Assembly (NCBI GenBank): GCA_002452745.1 | Contig: DKFC01000064.1 | Coordinates: 1-17,472, forward strand | DNA from: Firmicutes bacterium UBA6806 | GTDB taxonomy: Bacteria > Bacillota > Clostridia > Peptostreptococcales > Acidaminobacteraceae | DNA length: 17,472 nt | Direction of reading: 5' to 3' | Program-made: the position numbers and the translations under genes | Shown here: piece by piece, positions 8,920 through 15,008 of the stretch | How positions within the stretch are numbered: the stretch's first letter is position 1 | How the letters are laid out: each line of letters opens with the position of its first letter | The notes under the pieces: model-generated | Told to the model about the DNA's origin: nothing | The model's input: only the letters and a program-made list of their open reading frames with translations | Databases searched by the model: none

Positions 8920-9168
8920 ATGACTAGACAAATGATTCAAAATGTCAAACAAGAAAACGTCATTGAGCTGATGTGTGAGGTGCTGGAGCTCTCGGAAAGC
9001 TCAGAAAAGAAAGTGACAAAAGCAGTAGAAAAATTAGGCATTCAGATATTCTTTACAAGCATTGATGCTTTGGATGTTGAAGAAGTTGAAAAGGACAGAA
9101 TGAAGGCTCTTAAAGAAGTGCTTGAAGCTAAGGCAAAATCATTAGAAGCATTGGAAGGAGGACAGTAA
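8920..9168 (+). CDS. Small acidic helical protein, unknown function
   Basis: An 82-residue protein with no family I recognise. The start is ATG 8920, because GGAAGGAG (8904-8911) lies 8 nt upstream; an in-frame ATG at 8902 overlaps that RBS and is unlikely. It is rich in K and E and predicted largely helical, with a central hydrophobic patch (LGIQIFF) and an E/K-rich C-terminal helix. It sits between the terminator and radC, whose start is 1 nt past this stop, so the two are coupled. Its central 50 residues align without gaps to the 85-residue protein on the other side of radC, with about 10 identities and many conservative changes, suggesting distant paralogy. A structural or regulatory role is possible but nothing shows it. 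Confidence 0.75.
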   Translation: MTRQMIQNVKQENVIELMCEVLELSESSEKKVTKAVEKLGIQIFFTSIDALDVEEVEKDRMKALKEVLEAKAKSLEALEGGQ

Positions 9169-9169
9169 T

Positions 9170-9877
9170 ATGGCAACAAAAGCAAAATACTCAGATAGCT
9201 TTTTTCAAAGCTTAAATAAACTGACCGGTATTCCAATGAGTAAATTAAAAAGTTATGCAAAAGAAAATAATCCATTTAATATCTTAGAACATCCTGGTGT
9301 TGTTGATCCTAATGACAGACAGCTTGAAAAAATCAACAAGCTAAATGAGTTCATTGCCTCTTACAATGTGCTCAAGTTGGATCAGGAAAATGAGAAAATC
9401 ACCTTTAAATCACCTAATGATTCAGGGAAATACTTTGCGTCTCTACTTGGTGGTGTGAAAGACAAGGAAAGGTTCTTGGTGGCCTTTTTAGATAACAGCA
9501 ACAGCATCATTGAGCTTAGGACAGTGTCACAAGGCACTACCAATATGGCAGTTGTATACCCAAGAGATATTCTTAAAATGGCTCTAGCAAATGATTGTAG
9601 TAGCATCATACTTTCTCACAATCATCCCGGGGGCAGTTTAAAAGCATCTCCTGAAGATGTCGCTTTAACACAACGTATCGTTGATATCTTTAGACCCTTA
9701 GACATTAAAGTTTTAGATCATATTATTGTCGGGGGTTATAGCTTTAGTTCTATGGCAGAAAATGGCGTGTTACCAAACGATAGAATGGATGTTGCAAATT
9801 ATGATCCTATTGAACTGACAGCAGCTGAAGAAGAACAAGCTGAATATATTTCAGTGGATGAAGAGATGGAATTGTAG
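9170..9877 (+). CDS. radC: RadC-family JAB/JAMM domain protein
   Basis: A 235-residue RadC-like protein. The C-terminal half carries the JAMM metal-binding signature SHNHPGGSLKASPED at about residues 148-162 (two histidines and a downstream aspartate), preceded by the family's typical RTVSQGTTNMAVVYPRDILKMAL segment. The N-terminal third lacks the helix-hairpin-helix of chromosomal RadC and looks specific to mobile elements. RadC-like JAB proteins are common on ICEs and phages; their biochemical activity is unsettled, and a role in DNA repair or anti-restriction is inference only. The start is ATG 9170 behind GGAGGAC. The C-terminus is ISVDEEMEL, the acidic tail seen on several neighbours. 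Confidence 0.93.
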   Translation: MATKAKYSDSFFQSLNKLTGIPMSKLKSYAKENNPFNILEHPGVVDPNDRQLEKINKLNEFIASYNVLKLDQENEKITFKSPNDSGKYFASLLGGVKDKERFLVAFLDNSNSIIELRTVSQGTTNMAVVYPRDILKMALANDCSSIILSHNHPGGSLKASPEDVALTQRIVDIFRPLDIKVLDHIIVGGYSFSSMAENGVLPNDRMDVANYDPIELTAAEEEQAEYISVDEEMEL

Positions 9878-9889
9878 GAGGGACAATCG

Positions 9890-10147
9890 ATGAATAATAG
9901 AACAGAACAAATTCGAGAAAATAACACTGAAACCATTACATGGATTCTTGGTGCAACAGGCGAAACAAAGGAAAAGATTAAAAACTATATTATGGACCAG
10001 GGTATCAAAGCCTTTTTGATACATCATAAGTCTTTGGAGCTTGCCACTGAAGAACATGAGAAAATTGGTGTACTAAAACGAGTGATTAAAACCTTTGACG
10101 GAGAAATCGAAACAATGAATTTTGGTGATATGGATGAGGGGTGTTAA
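9890..10147 (+). CDS. Small protein of unknown function, possible paralogue of the 8920 gene
   Basis: An 85-residue protein without a family I can name. The start is ATG 9890 behind GGAGGGAC, 12 nt after the radC stop. It is predicted mostly helical with a hydrophobic core segment (GIKAFLIHH) followed by an E-rich stretch and a second helix (GVLKRVIKTFDGEIETM). The pattern of hydrophobic and charged residues matches the 82-residue protein ahead of radC over about 50 residues without gaps (for example GIQIFF against GIKAFL, and ALKEVLEA against VLKRVIKT). The end overlaps the RBS region of the primase gene, which starts 3 nt downstream. Operon membership with radC and primase is clear; the function is not. 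Confidence 0.75.
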   Translation: MNNRTEQIRENNTETITWILGATGETKEKIKNYIMDQGIKAFLIHHKSLELATEEHEKIGVLKRVIKTFDGEIETMNFGDMDEGC

Positions 10148-10150
10148 GTT

Positions 10151-11113
10151 TTGAAGCGATTTACAGAAGCTGAAATTAATGAAGCGAACAGCATCAATCT
10201 CATTGCATATGCTGAACAAATAGGACTTAATCTCAAAAAGGTGGGTAATTCCTATAAAGTCAAAGATTACGGAGGTCTTTACATCGATGCAACTGGTGCT
10301 AAATGGAATTGGTTTTCTAAAGATGCAGGCGGTGGTCCTATTCAATTTGTTATGGAAATGGAAGGTAAGAACTGGGTAGATGCAGTTTATACACTTCTTG
10401 GTACAGAAAAAAGTGATTTTACCCCAAGACCTAAACTAATTGATGATGCAAAAGGACCATTTGTATTGTCAGATAAAAATGATACCTACAAACATGTCAT
10501 TGCCTATCTCATACAGTCAAGAGGTATTGATAAGGAAGCTGTTTACGATTTTATCAGTCAAGACAAGCTTTATGAGAATACCCATAGAAGCTGTGTCTTT
10601 GTAGGTTATGATGAAAAGCATGAAGCCAAATACGCCAGTGTACGCAGCACCAATACAAGGGGGAATTCCTATCGGGGGGATGTAAAAAACTCTGATAAGG
10701 CATTTCCCTTTTGTTACGAAGGTAGTAGTACAACAGTATGCGTCTTTGAATCCCCCATTGATCTGATGAGTTATTTAACCTTGCTCCAATATCATGGAAT
10801 TGAATCTTTTGAACATCATATGATTTCACTTGGAGGTGTAGCTGATCGGGCATTAGATTATTATTTAAAGCTGCATCCAGAAATCAATAGAATTATGCTC
10901 TGCCTCGATAATGACGAAGCAGGGCATTTTGCTTGTCAGCAGTTTAATGAGAAATATCATGAGAACTATAAGCTGCTAAGGCATAGTCCAATAGGTAAGG
11001 ATTTTAATGAAGATCTACTAACGATAAAAAGCAATCTACAGGAAAGTCGAGCAAGAGAGCTAGAAGTAAGTTATGAAACAGAAAGGGATTGGGAAGAAGA
11101 AATGGAGCTCTGA
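10151..11113 (+). CDS. DUF3991/Toprim-type primase
   Basis: A 320-residue protein of the element-borne primase type. The N-terminal 85 residues correspond to the CHC2-like/DUF3991 region (SINLIAYAEQIGLNLKKVGNSY, then WNWFSKDAGGGPIQFVM) but show no zinc-binding cysteine set. The Toprim part shows the acidic motif VCVFESPIDLMSY near residue 197 and the DxD-type motif LCLDNDEAG near 250, followed by KDFNEDLL. It presumably primes complementary-strand synthesis after single-strand transfer or supports element replication. The start is TTG 10151 behind GAGGGGTG, agreeing with the conserved N-terminus. The C-terminus is DWEEEMEL, part of the shared acidic tail set. The next gene's RBS lies just after the stop. 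Confidence 0.88.
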   Translation: MKRFTEAEINEANSINLIAYAEQIGLNLKKVGNSYKVKDYGGLYIDATGAKWNWFSKDAGGGPIQFVMEMEGKNWVDAVYTLLGTEKSDFTPRPKLIDDAKGPFVLSDKNDTYKHVIAYLIQSRGIDKEAVYDFISQDKLYENTHRSCVFVGYDEKHEAKYASVRSTNTRGNSYRGDVKNSDKAFPFCYEGSSTTVCVFESPIDLMSYLTLLQYHGIESFEHHMISLGGVADRALDYYLKLHPEINRIMLCLDNDEAGHFACQQFNEKYHENYKLLRHSPIGKDFNEDLLTIKSNLQESRARELEVSYETERDWEEEMEL

Positions 11114-11126
11114 AAGGAGGCAGCAA

Positions 11127-11540
11127 ATGTATTTTTTAAATGAAGATCATGCTTATAATTTTCAAAATATGATTTTAAAAGACCGAACCCATCCAAGTGA
11201 TTTAGAGAGGATGTCACTTTTTTATATCATTGGAGGGAACGAAGATTTATTTACAAAGTTTCGACATATCTATGACTTTAAAAATCATGAAATTAATCCA
11301 GAAATTCTAACAAATGGAGAAGTGGACTTGTGTTCTAGTAGTAAGGCCTTAGTTAGGCTTGCATATAATCTTTTTAACGGTTATGAAGATGAGTACACAA
11401 CGCCAAGAGATTTGTTTTATAATCTGGATCGAAAGAATTATCTAGTCGCCAAAGGTGGAATTGATATGAGATTTAATGGGGATATTGAAAAACAAAGAGC
11501 AGGAGAGCTGGATGAAGAGATGGAGATTGAGTTTATCTGA
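11127..11540 (+). CDS. DUF6075-like ICE protein
   Basis: A 137-residue protein resembling DUF6075, a family of uncharacterised proteins carried beside primase and mob genes in clostridial elements. The recognisable pattern is an N-terminal MYFLNEDHAYNF and then THPSDLERMSLFYIIGGNEDLF. The start is set at ATG 11127, 6 nt after the AAAGGAGG at 11114-11121; the frame stays open upstream to 11073 but that stretch overlaps the primase gene and lacks an RBS. A mid-protein segment (SSSKALVRLAYNLFNGY) looks helical. The C-terminus is GELDEEMEIEFI, the acidic tail motif with a short extension. No catalytic residues are apparent. It is the last gene before the hairpin-rich non-coding region. Confidence 0.8.
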   Translation: MYFLNEDHAYNFQNMILKDRTHPSDLERMSLFYIIGGNEDLFTKFRHIYDFKNHEINPEILTNGEVDLCSSSKALVRLAYNLFNGYEDEYTTPRDLFYNLDRKNYLVAKGGIDMRFNGDIEKQRAGELDEEMEIEFI

Positions 11541-11572
11541 CTTTTATTTTCAATACCCCAAAGACCGAATAG

Positions 11573-11658
11573 GAAAGCTCTGCTTTCATGAGGGCAAGCT
11601 TCCACTTTGTTTAACAAAGTGTGCTTGAATGTTGGGAGGTGTCCCATGCCCTCTGCGT
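11573..11658. other. Candidate origin of transfer (oriT), three consecutive hairpins
   Basis: This is the core of a 166-nt non-coding stretch (11541-11706). Hairpin 1 is GAAAGC/GCTTTC (11573-11587, 3-nt loop). Hairpin 2 is CAAGC plus CACTTTGT paired with ACAAAGTG plus GCTTG (11595-11627, TTA loop, small internal loop). Hairpin 3 is TGGGA/TCCCA (11633-11646, 4-nt loop). An outer GAGGGCA (11590-11596) can pair with TGCCCTC (11647-11653), immediately followed by TGCGTTT. Clustered hairpins beside mobC and the relaxase are typical of oriT. The nick site cannot be fixed from sequence; the CCCTCTGCG segment is my guess. Confidence 0.5.
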
Positions 11659-11664
11659 TTATGG

Positions 11665-11693
11665 TTAACATATAAAAAAATTACGGATATAGT
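11665..11693 (+). promoter_or_regulatory. Possible sigma-A promoter ahead of the DUF3800 gene
   Basis: TTAACA (11665-11670) and TATAGT (11688-11693) are separated by 17 nt, each one mismatch from the vegetative consensus. A start about 7 nt after the -10 box would fall at or after the gene's own RBS (AAAGGAG, 11694-11700), giving an almost leaderless mRNA. The promoter is therefore either misplaced or a chance match in AT-rich DNA. Confidence 0.35.
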
Positions 11694-11706
11694 AAAGGAG
11701 ATCTTT

Positions 11707-12828
11707 ATGTCTTTTGAAGTTGAATATGTACGAAGCCAAACAATTGCATTACATAATTTATCGGGAATGGATGATAGATATTGTTTTTATTATGATGAGT
11801 CAAATAATTTCCGAAAATTTAGAATTAAAGAAAAGGTAAATAGATTAAATGCTCCAATAAATTCAAATTTTGTACTTGGTGGAGTTGTTCATGAAAAAGA
11901 TGCAATCGATTTTGATTATTATAAATTAGTTGAAGAGTTAAATTTACAAAAAACAGTTGAAGAAATTAAATTTAAAAATATTGCAAAAGGTGATTTTATT
12001 CAATGCTTAAAAAGCGATAAGTTAAAGGTATTTTTGGATTGGCTAATTGAGTCAGATTTATATATCCATTATTTTGTACTCAACTTATTCTACTTCTCGA
12101 TAGTTGATATAGTAGATTCGGCTATTTCAAATTCAAAAACTGCTATGGAGCTTCCTATGGACTTTGTCAACACTATGAAAAGTAATTTATATACCATTGC
12201 AAAACGTGATGAAAAATTTTTTGTTTCGTTACTCTTATCATATAATTATCCAAACCTTCATAAGTTGAAAATTGCAGATTTTTCAAGAGATATCTTAGAA
12301 TTCATTAGGCGATATGAAGATGAATCAGAACTTCATGTTGGTTTGGTTTCACTAAGGCAGATTTTAAAAGAATCAATTTCTAAGAAGGAAATAGTATTTC
12401 TTGAGAATAATACAGATTATGAGCTTATTGAAAGTTTCGAACACTTTTATCTTCAACCTATTTATATGTTTATGAATTCTACTCATGAATTTGATGAGGA
12501 GAGTTCAATATTTGAATCTTTAAATGATGATGCAATTACCTATAAAGGTGAGCCTATAAATAATTATAAGCAATCAAATTCCAAAGAGAGTAAGATGGTT
12601 CAAATATCAGATGTTGTTGTTGGCTTATTAGCAAAGTATTGTGATTATGTTATTGGCGCACCTGTAGATGAAATCAAGGAAATGCTTGCTAAATTTGATT
12701 CTCTGCAACAGGAGAATTTCAACAATATTAGAAAGCTCATTGAGAAATCAAATACTTATAATAAAGCATTTTTACATTATTCAATAAGTACAGAAGACAG
12801 GATTAAATTTAGTTTTTTAGAAAGTTAA
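11707..12828 (+). CDS. DUF3800-family protein, probable cargo
   Basis: A 373-residue protein with DUF3800 hallmarks: an N-terminal acidic motif in YYDESNNFRKF (residues about 28-38), the strand FVLGGVV near 54, and a C-terminal KMVQISDVVVGLLAKYCDY (about 296-314) with the conserved late aspartate. The family is uncharacterised; its paired acidic motifs suggest a metal-dependent nuclease-like fold, which is inference. The start is ATG 11707, 6 nt after AAAGGAG; an in-frame start at 11629 falls within the hairpin region and has no RBS. By eye the gene is more AT-rich than its neighbours. It has its own terminator and lies between the oriT candidate and mobC, so it looks like acquired cargo. It lacks the shared acidic tail. 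A defence or anti-plasmid role is possible but unproven. Confidence 0.75.
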   Translation: MSFEVEYVRSQTIALHNLSGMDDRYCFYYDESNNFRKFRIKEKVNRLNAPINSNFVLGGVVHEKDAIDFDYYKLVEELNLQKTVEEIKFKNIAKGDFIQCLKSDKLKVFLDWLIESDLYIHYFVLNLFYFSIVDIVDSAISNSKTAMELPMDFVNTMKSNLYTIAKRDEKFFVSLLLSYNYPNLHKLKIADFSRDILEFIRRYEDESELHVGLVSLRQILKESISKKEIVFLENNTDYELIESFEHFYLQPIYMFMNSTHEFDEESSIFESLNDDAITYKGEPINNYKQSNSKESKMVQISDVVVGLLAKYCDYVIGAPVDEIKEMLAKFDSLQQENFNNIRKLIEKSNTYNKAFLHYSISTEDRIKFSFLES

Positions 12829-12848
12829 TACTACGATGACAGTGAATT

Positions 12849-12877
12849 GCACCTTTTAAAACTATAGGTGCTTTTTT
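12849..12877 (+). terminator. Intrinsic terminator of the DUF3800 gene
   Basis: GCACCT (12849-12854) pairs with AGGTGC (12866-12871) around an 11-nt A/T-rich loop, and TTTTTT follows (12872-12877). It ends 3 nt before the mobC RBS, so the mobC transcript must come from readthrough or from a promoter I cannot identify. Confidence 0.72.
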
Positions 12878-12892
12878 ATTGGAGGTGATACC

Positions 12893-13201
12893 ATCAACAA
12901 AACAAAATTCATTGGTTTCCGAGTAACAGAAGCCGAATACAATAAAATAAAAAAGAAAGCTGAAAAATCAAATCTTTCAATCAGTAAATATGTCTCCTTG
13001 TCCGCACTGGACAAGGAGATTATTTTTTTTGATGACATTAAAGAGATGAATCATCAATTATCTAAAATCGGTAACAACTTAAACCAGTTGACCGTATTAG
13101 CCCATCAAGGAAAAATCAAGGAGGTTAATCTAACGAAGACAAGAGAAGCGTTCACCGGTTTGTGGGATGAGTTATGTAAATTAGTGAAAGGGAAGAGGTG
13201 A
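12893..13201 (+). CDS. mobC: MobC-like relaxosome accessory protein without a normal start codon
   Basis: A ribbon-helix-helix MobC-type protein, about 102 residues, that would bind oriT and assist the relaxase. The conserved N-terminus reads NKTKFIGFRVTEAEYNKIKKKAEKS, followed by the typical LNQLTVLAHQGKI region near the middle. A good RBS (GGAGGTGAT, 12881-12889) precedes it, but the codon at the expected start, 12893, is ATC. No ATG, GTG or TTG occurs in frame upstream after the RBS. The first conventional start is TTG 12998, which would remove the DNA-binding half. So either ATC initiates weakly, or the gene has lost its start by a single base change, or there is a sequence error. A terminator-like hairpin lies inside the gene. 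The stop is followed 6 nt later by the next start. Confidence 0.8.
   Translation: MNKTKFIGFRVTEAEYNKIKKKAEKSNLSISKYVSLSALDKEIIFFDDIKEMNHQLSKIGNNLNQLTVLAHQGKIKEVNLTKTREAFTGLWDELCKLVKGKR
12993..13030 (+). terminator. Terminator-like hairpin inside mobC
   Basis: TCTCCTTGTCC (12993-13003) pairs perfectly with GGACAAGGAGA (13009-13019) around a GCACT loop, and eight T follow (13023-13030). The shape is that of an intrinsic terminator, but it lies in the first third of mobC. The 3' arm also contains an RBS-like AAGGAG. It could act as an attenuator released when ribosomes translate mobC. Confidence 0.5.
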
Positions 13202-13207
13202 TGACAA

Positions 13208-13564
13208 ATGAATTATCATATTTATCGGTTTGAACATGGTTGTAAATGGATGGATGATCTTAAGGAAGCTGCTGGTTATTTCAATCAATTACCGACAGAT
13301 GGAAAGTATACCACCATAGGCATTACTGAGGGTTCTTATGCAGTGGATGTTGTAATTAAGGGGCAGTACGCTAAAGGACAAGACTTTCTAATATCACAAG
13401 ACATCAGACAATCAAAACTTTTTGAAGAGAATCCTGAAAAGATGATTAAAGCACTATCTGATTTATATGATGCAGTAGGTGTTAAATCTGAATTCAGTCA
13501 GAAGATGATCGAGGATTTAAAGGATTTAGCCAATGAACTAGATCATGAAATAGATGAGATGTAG
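13208..13564 (+). CDS. Small protein of unknown function in the mob operon
   Basis: A 118-residue protein between mobC and the relaxase gene; I recognise no family. The start is ATG 13208, with GAAGAGGTG about 7 nt upstream. The N-terminal half looks alpha/beta (MNYHIYRFEHGC, then YTTIGITEGSYAVDVVIKG), and the C-terminal third is an acidic helical segment (KMIEDLKDLANELDHEIDEM). It has one cysteine (C12), no membrane segment and no signal peptide, so it should be cytoplasmic. Gene order makes a relaxosome or regulatory partner plausible. The tail EIDEM loosely resembles the acidic tails on other proteins of the element but lacks the EEM core, so I do not count it. Confidence 0.75.
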   Translation: MNYHIYRFEHGCKWMDDLKEAAGYFNQLPTDGKYTTIGITEGSYAVDVVIKGQYAKGQDFLISQDIRQSKLFEENPEKMIKALSDLYDAVGVKSEFSQKMIEDLKDLANELDHEIDEM

Positions 13565-13569
13565 CGCTT

Positions 13570-14526
13570 ATGGCTGTTATTGAATTTATTAACGGGAAAA
13601 ACAACACCTTATCAGCGCTCAACAGAGTTTTAAAATATATTATCAATCCGGCGAAAACAGAAGAAAATCTTAAAGGCGGTCATAACTGTGACGTTAATAC
13701 GGCATATAACGATTTTTCTATGGTGAAGTCAGAATTCAGTAAATTTAAAGGCAGACAATATATTCATTTTACTCAGAGCTTTGCACCCTATGATAAGGTG
13801 ACGCCTGAAATTGTAAAAAAGATTGCTGATGAGCTGGTTCAAATGGAAGACTTTAAAGGCTTTCAAATTGCTTATGCGGTCCATACAGATAGAGATCATC
13901 TTCACACCCATTTTGTCGTAAACACCGTCAATAAGAAAACCGGTATGAAGTGGAAACAAAGTGCAGAGCAGCTTCAAATGATGAAAGATTATTCCGATGA
14001 GATTTGTAGAAAATACGGATTGATTATTACTCAGGGCAAATCAGGCAGTCATGTTAATCGGGGTGAATATCGTTCTAAAGAAAAAGGTCATAGTTGGAAG
14101 TATGAACTCTTCTTAGCAGTGAAAAAAGTGAAATGGATTGCCAGAAGCAAAGATGAATTTATAGCCAATATGAAGGCATTAGGCTATCAAGTAGATTGGA
14201 GTGATACTAGAAAATATATTACTTTTACAAATGGGGAGGGCAAAAAATGCAGAAACAGAAAGCTCTATCCGCCAGAGCATTTTACGAAAGAAGCACTGTT
14301 AAAAGCTTTTGAATTAAATAGCCAGAGGATGGATGCTAAGCTTTCTCGAAATAAAATGGAAATGCTTTTATCGGCAGTACAACTTGTCAAAATGGATGAT
14401 CCATTAGATACCGGTAAGAACTATCCATTATCAACACTGGAAGGAGAAGCGCTAAAAGAAAAAATTGAAGAATCAAAGAAAGGTAAAGGGCTCAACTGGG
14501 ACAAAGAAAGTGAAAACAGTATGTAA
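13570..14526 (+). CDS. MobP/VirD2-type relaxase
   Basis: A 318-residue conjugative relaxase that would cut one strand at oriT, stay attached to the 5' end and pilot it through the channel. The histidine triad motif is clear: HTDRDHLHTHFVVN (H105 to N118, with H110, H112 and H114 the likely metal ligands). GRQYIHFTQSFAP near residue 61 is a second conserved motif. Y23 in LKYIINPAKT is the best candidate for the nucleophile. The C-terminal part is basic and ends at residue 318, shorter than many relaxases, without a helicase or primase extension. The ATG at 13570 follows the previous stop by 5 nt with only a weak RBS, so translation is probably coupled. The C-terminus (KESENSM) lacks the acidic tail found upstream. 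Confidence 0.9.
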   Translation: MAVIEFINGKNNTLSALNRVLKYIINPAKTEENLKGGHNCDVNTAYNDFSMVKSEFSKFKGRQYIHFTQSFAPYDKVTPEIVKKIADELVQMEDFKGFQIAYAVHTDRDHLHTHFVVNTVNKKTGMKWKQSAEQLQMMKDYSDEICRKYGLIITQGKSGSHVNRGEYRSKEKGHSWKYELFLAVKKVKWIARSKDEFIANMKALGYQVDWSDTRKYITFTNGEGKKCRNRKLYPPEHFTKEALLKAFELNSQRMDAKLSRNKMEMLLSAVQLVKMDDPLDTGKNYPLSTLEGEALKEKIEESKKGKGLNWDKESENSM

Positions 14527-14545
14527 AAGAAAGGTGGACGATTGA

Positions 14546-14995
14546 ATGACAAAATTAATGGAACTCTACAATCAACTTAAACCATTACAGGCAGATGGTT
14601 TAAGAGAGGGCTATCGTAAAATTTTAGAACATGATGGACATGTTCTAGCTATGGGTAAAATGCAGGATGGCTTTGAATTTGTGACTTGGCGATATACCTA
14701 TGATGGTAACTCCGTTACATTGGGGCATTATTTTACAAGTCTTGAAGGTGCAAAAGAGGATTTTGCTAAACGAGCAGGGCTTATTAATGCTAATCGGATG
14801 TTTGGAGAAACAGATTTAAAATTAATCCATTCAAGCCTTGTGAATTATGTGGGGCTTAATGGCAATTTGAATTATAAGGATGAAAAAGCCATCGGTTCCA
14901 TTCTTGAAAAAATCGAATTGATTGTGCCTGAGATTCTACGCCATGAGAAACTTGAAGACCTTGAAATGGTTGCTGATGATGGGATAGAACTGTGA
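14546..14995 (+). CDS. Conserved-looking ICE protein of unknown function
   Basis: A 149-residue protein between the relaxase and the coupling protein. I cannot name its family. The start is ATG 14546, about 9 nt after AAAGGTGG. The first two thirds look like a small alpha/beta domain (VLAMGKMQDGFEFVTWRYTYDG, with a beta-hairpin-like pattern), followed by helices (LKLIHSSLVNYVGLN and EKIELIVPEIL). No membrane segment or catalytic motif is visible. It ends in VADDGIEL, an acidic tail with a hydrophobic last residue that only loosely resembles the EEMEL tails. Its place in the transfer operon suggests an accessory role in conjugation, which is inferred from position only. Confidence 0.78.
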   Translation: MTKLMELYNQLKPLQADGLREGYRKILEHDGHVLAMGKMQDGFEFVTWRYTYDGNSVTLGHYFTSLEGAKEDFAKRAGLINANRMFGETDLKLIHSSLVNYVGLNGNLNYKDEKAIGSILEKIELIVPEILRHEKLEDLEMVADDGIEL

Positions 14996-15008
14996 GGTGA
15001 TGTAAGAG

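Noticed and set aside
8548..8952. 134-codon open frame on the minus strand
   Set aside because: It is the antisense of the helicase C-terminus, serine-rich low-complexity, with no RBS or domain; a shadow of the real gene.
10200..10340. Missing zinc-binding cysteines in the primase N-terminus
   Set aside because: DUF3991-type primases of mobile elements commonly lack them; not special to this copy.
14625..14647. 9-bp perfect inverted repeat (TAGAACATG/CATGTTCTA) in the unknown gene before virD4
   Set aside because: A repeat of this size is expected roughly once by chance in a window this long, and it has no T run or positional meaning.
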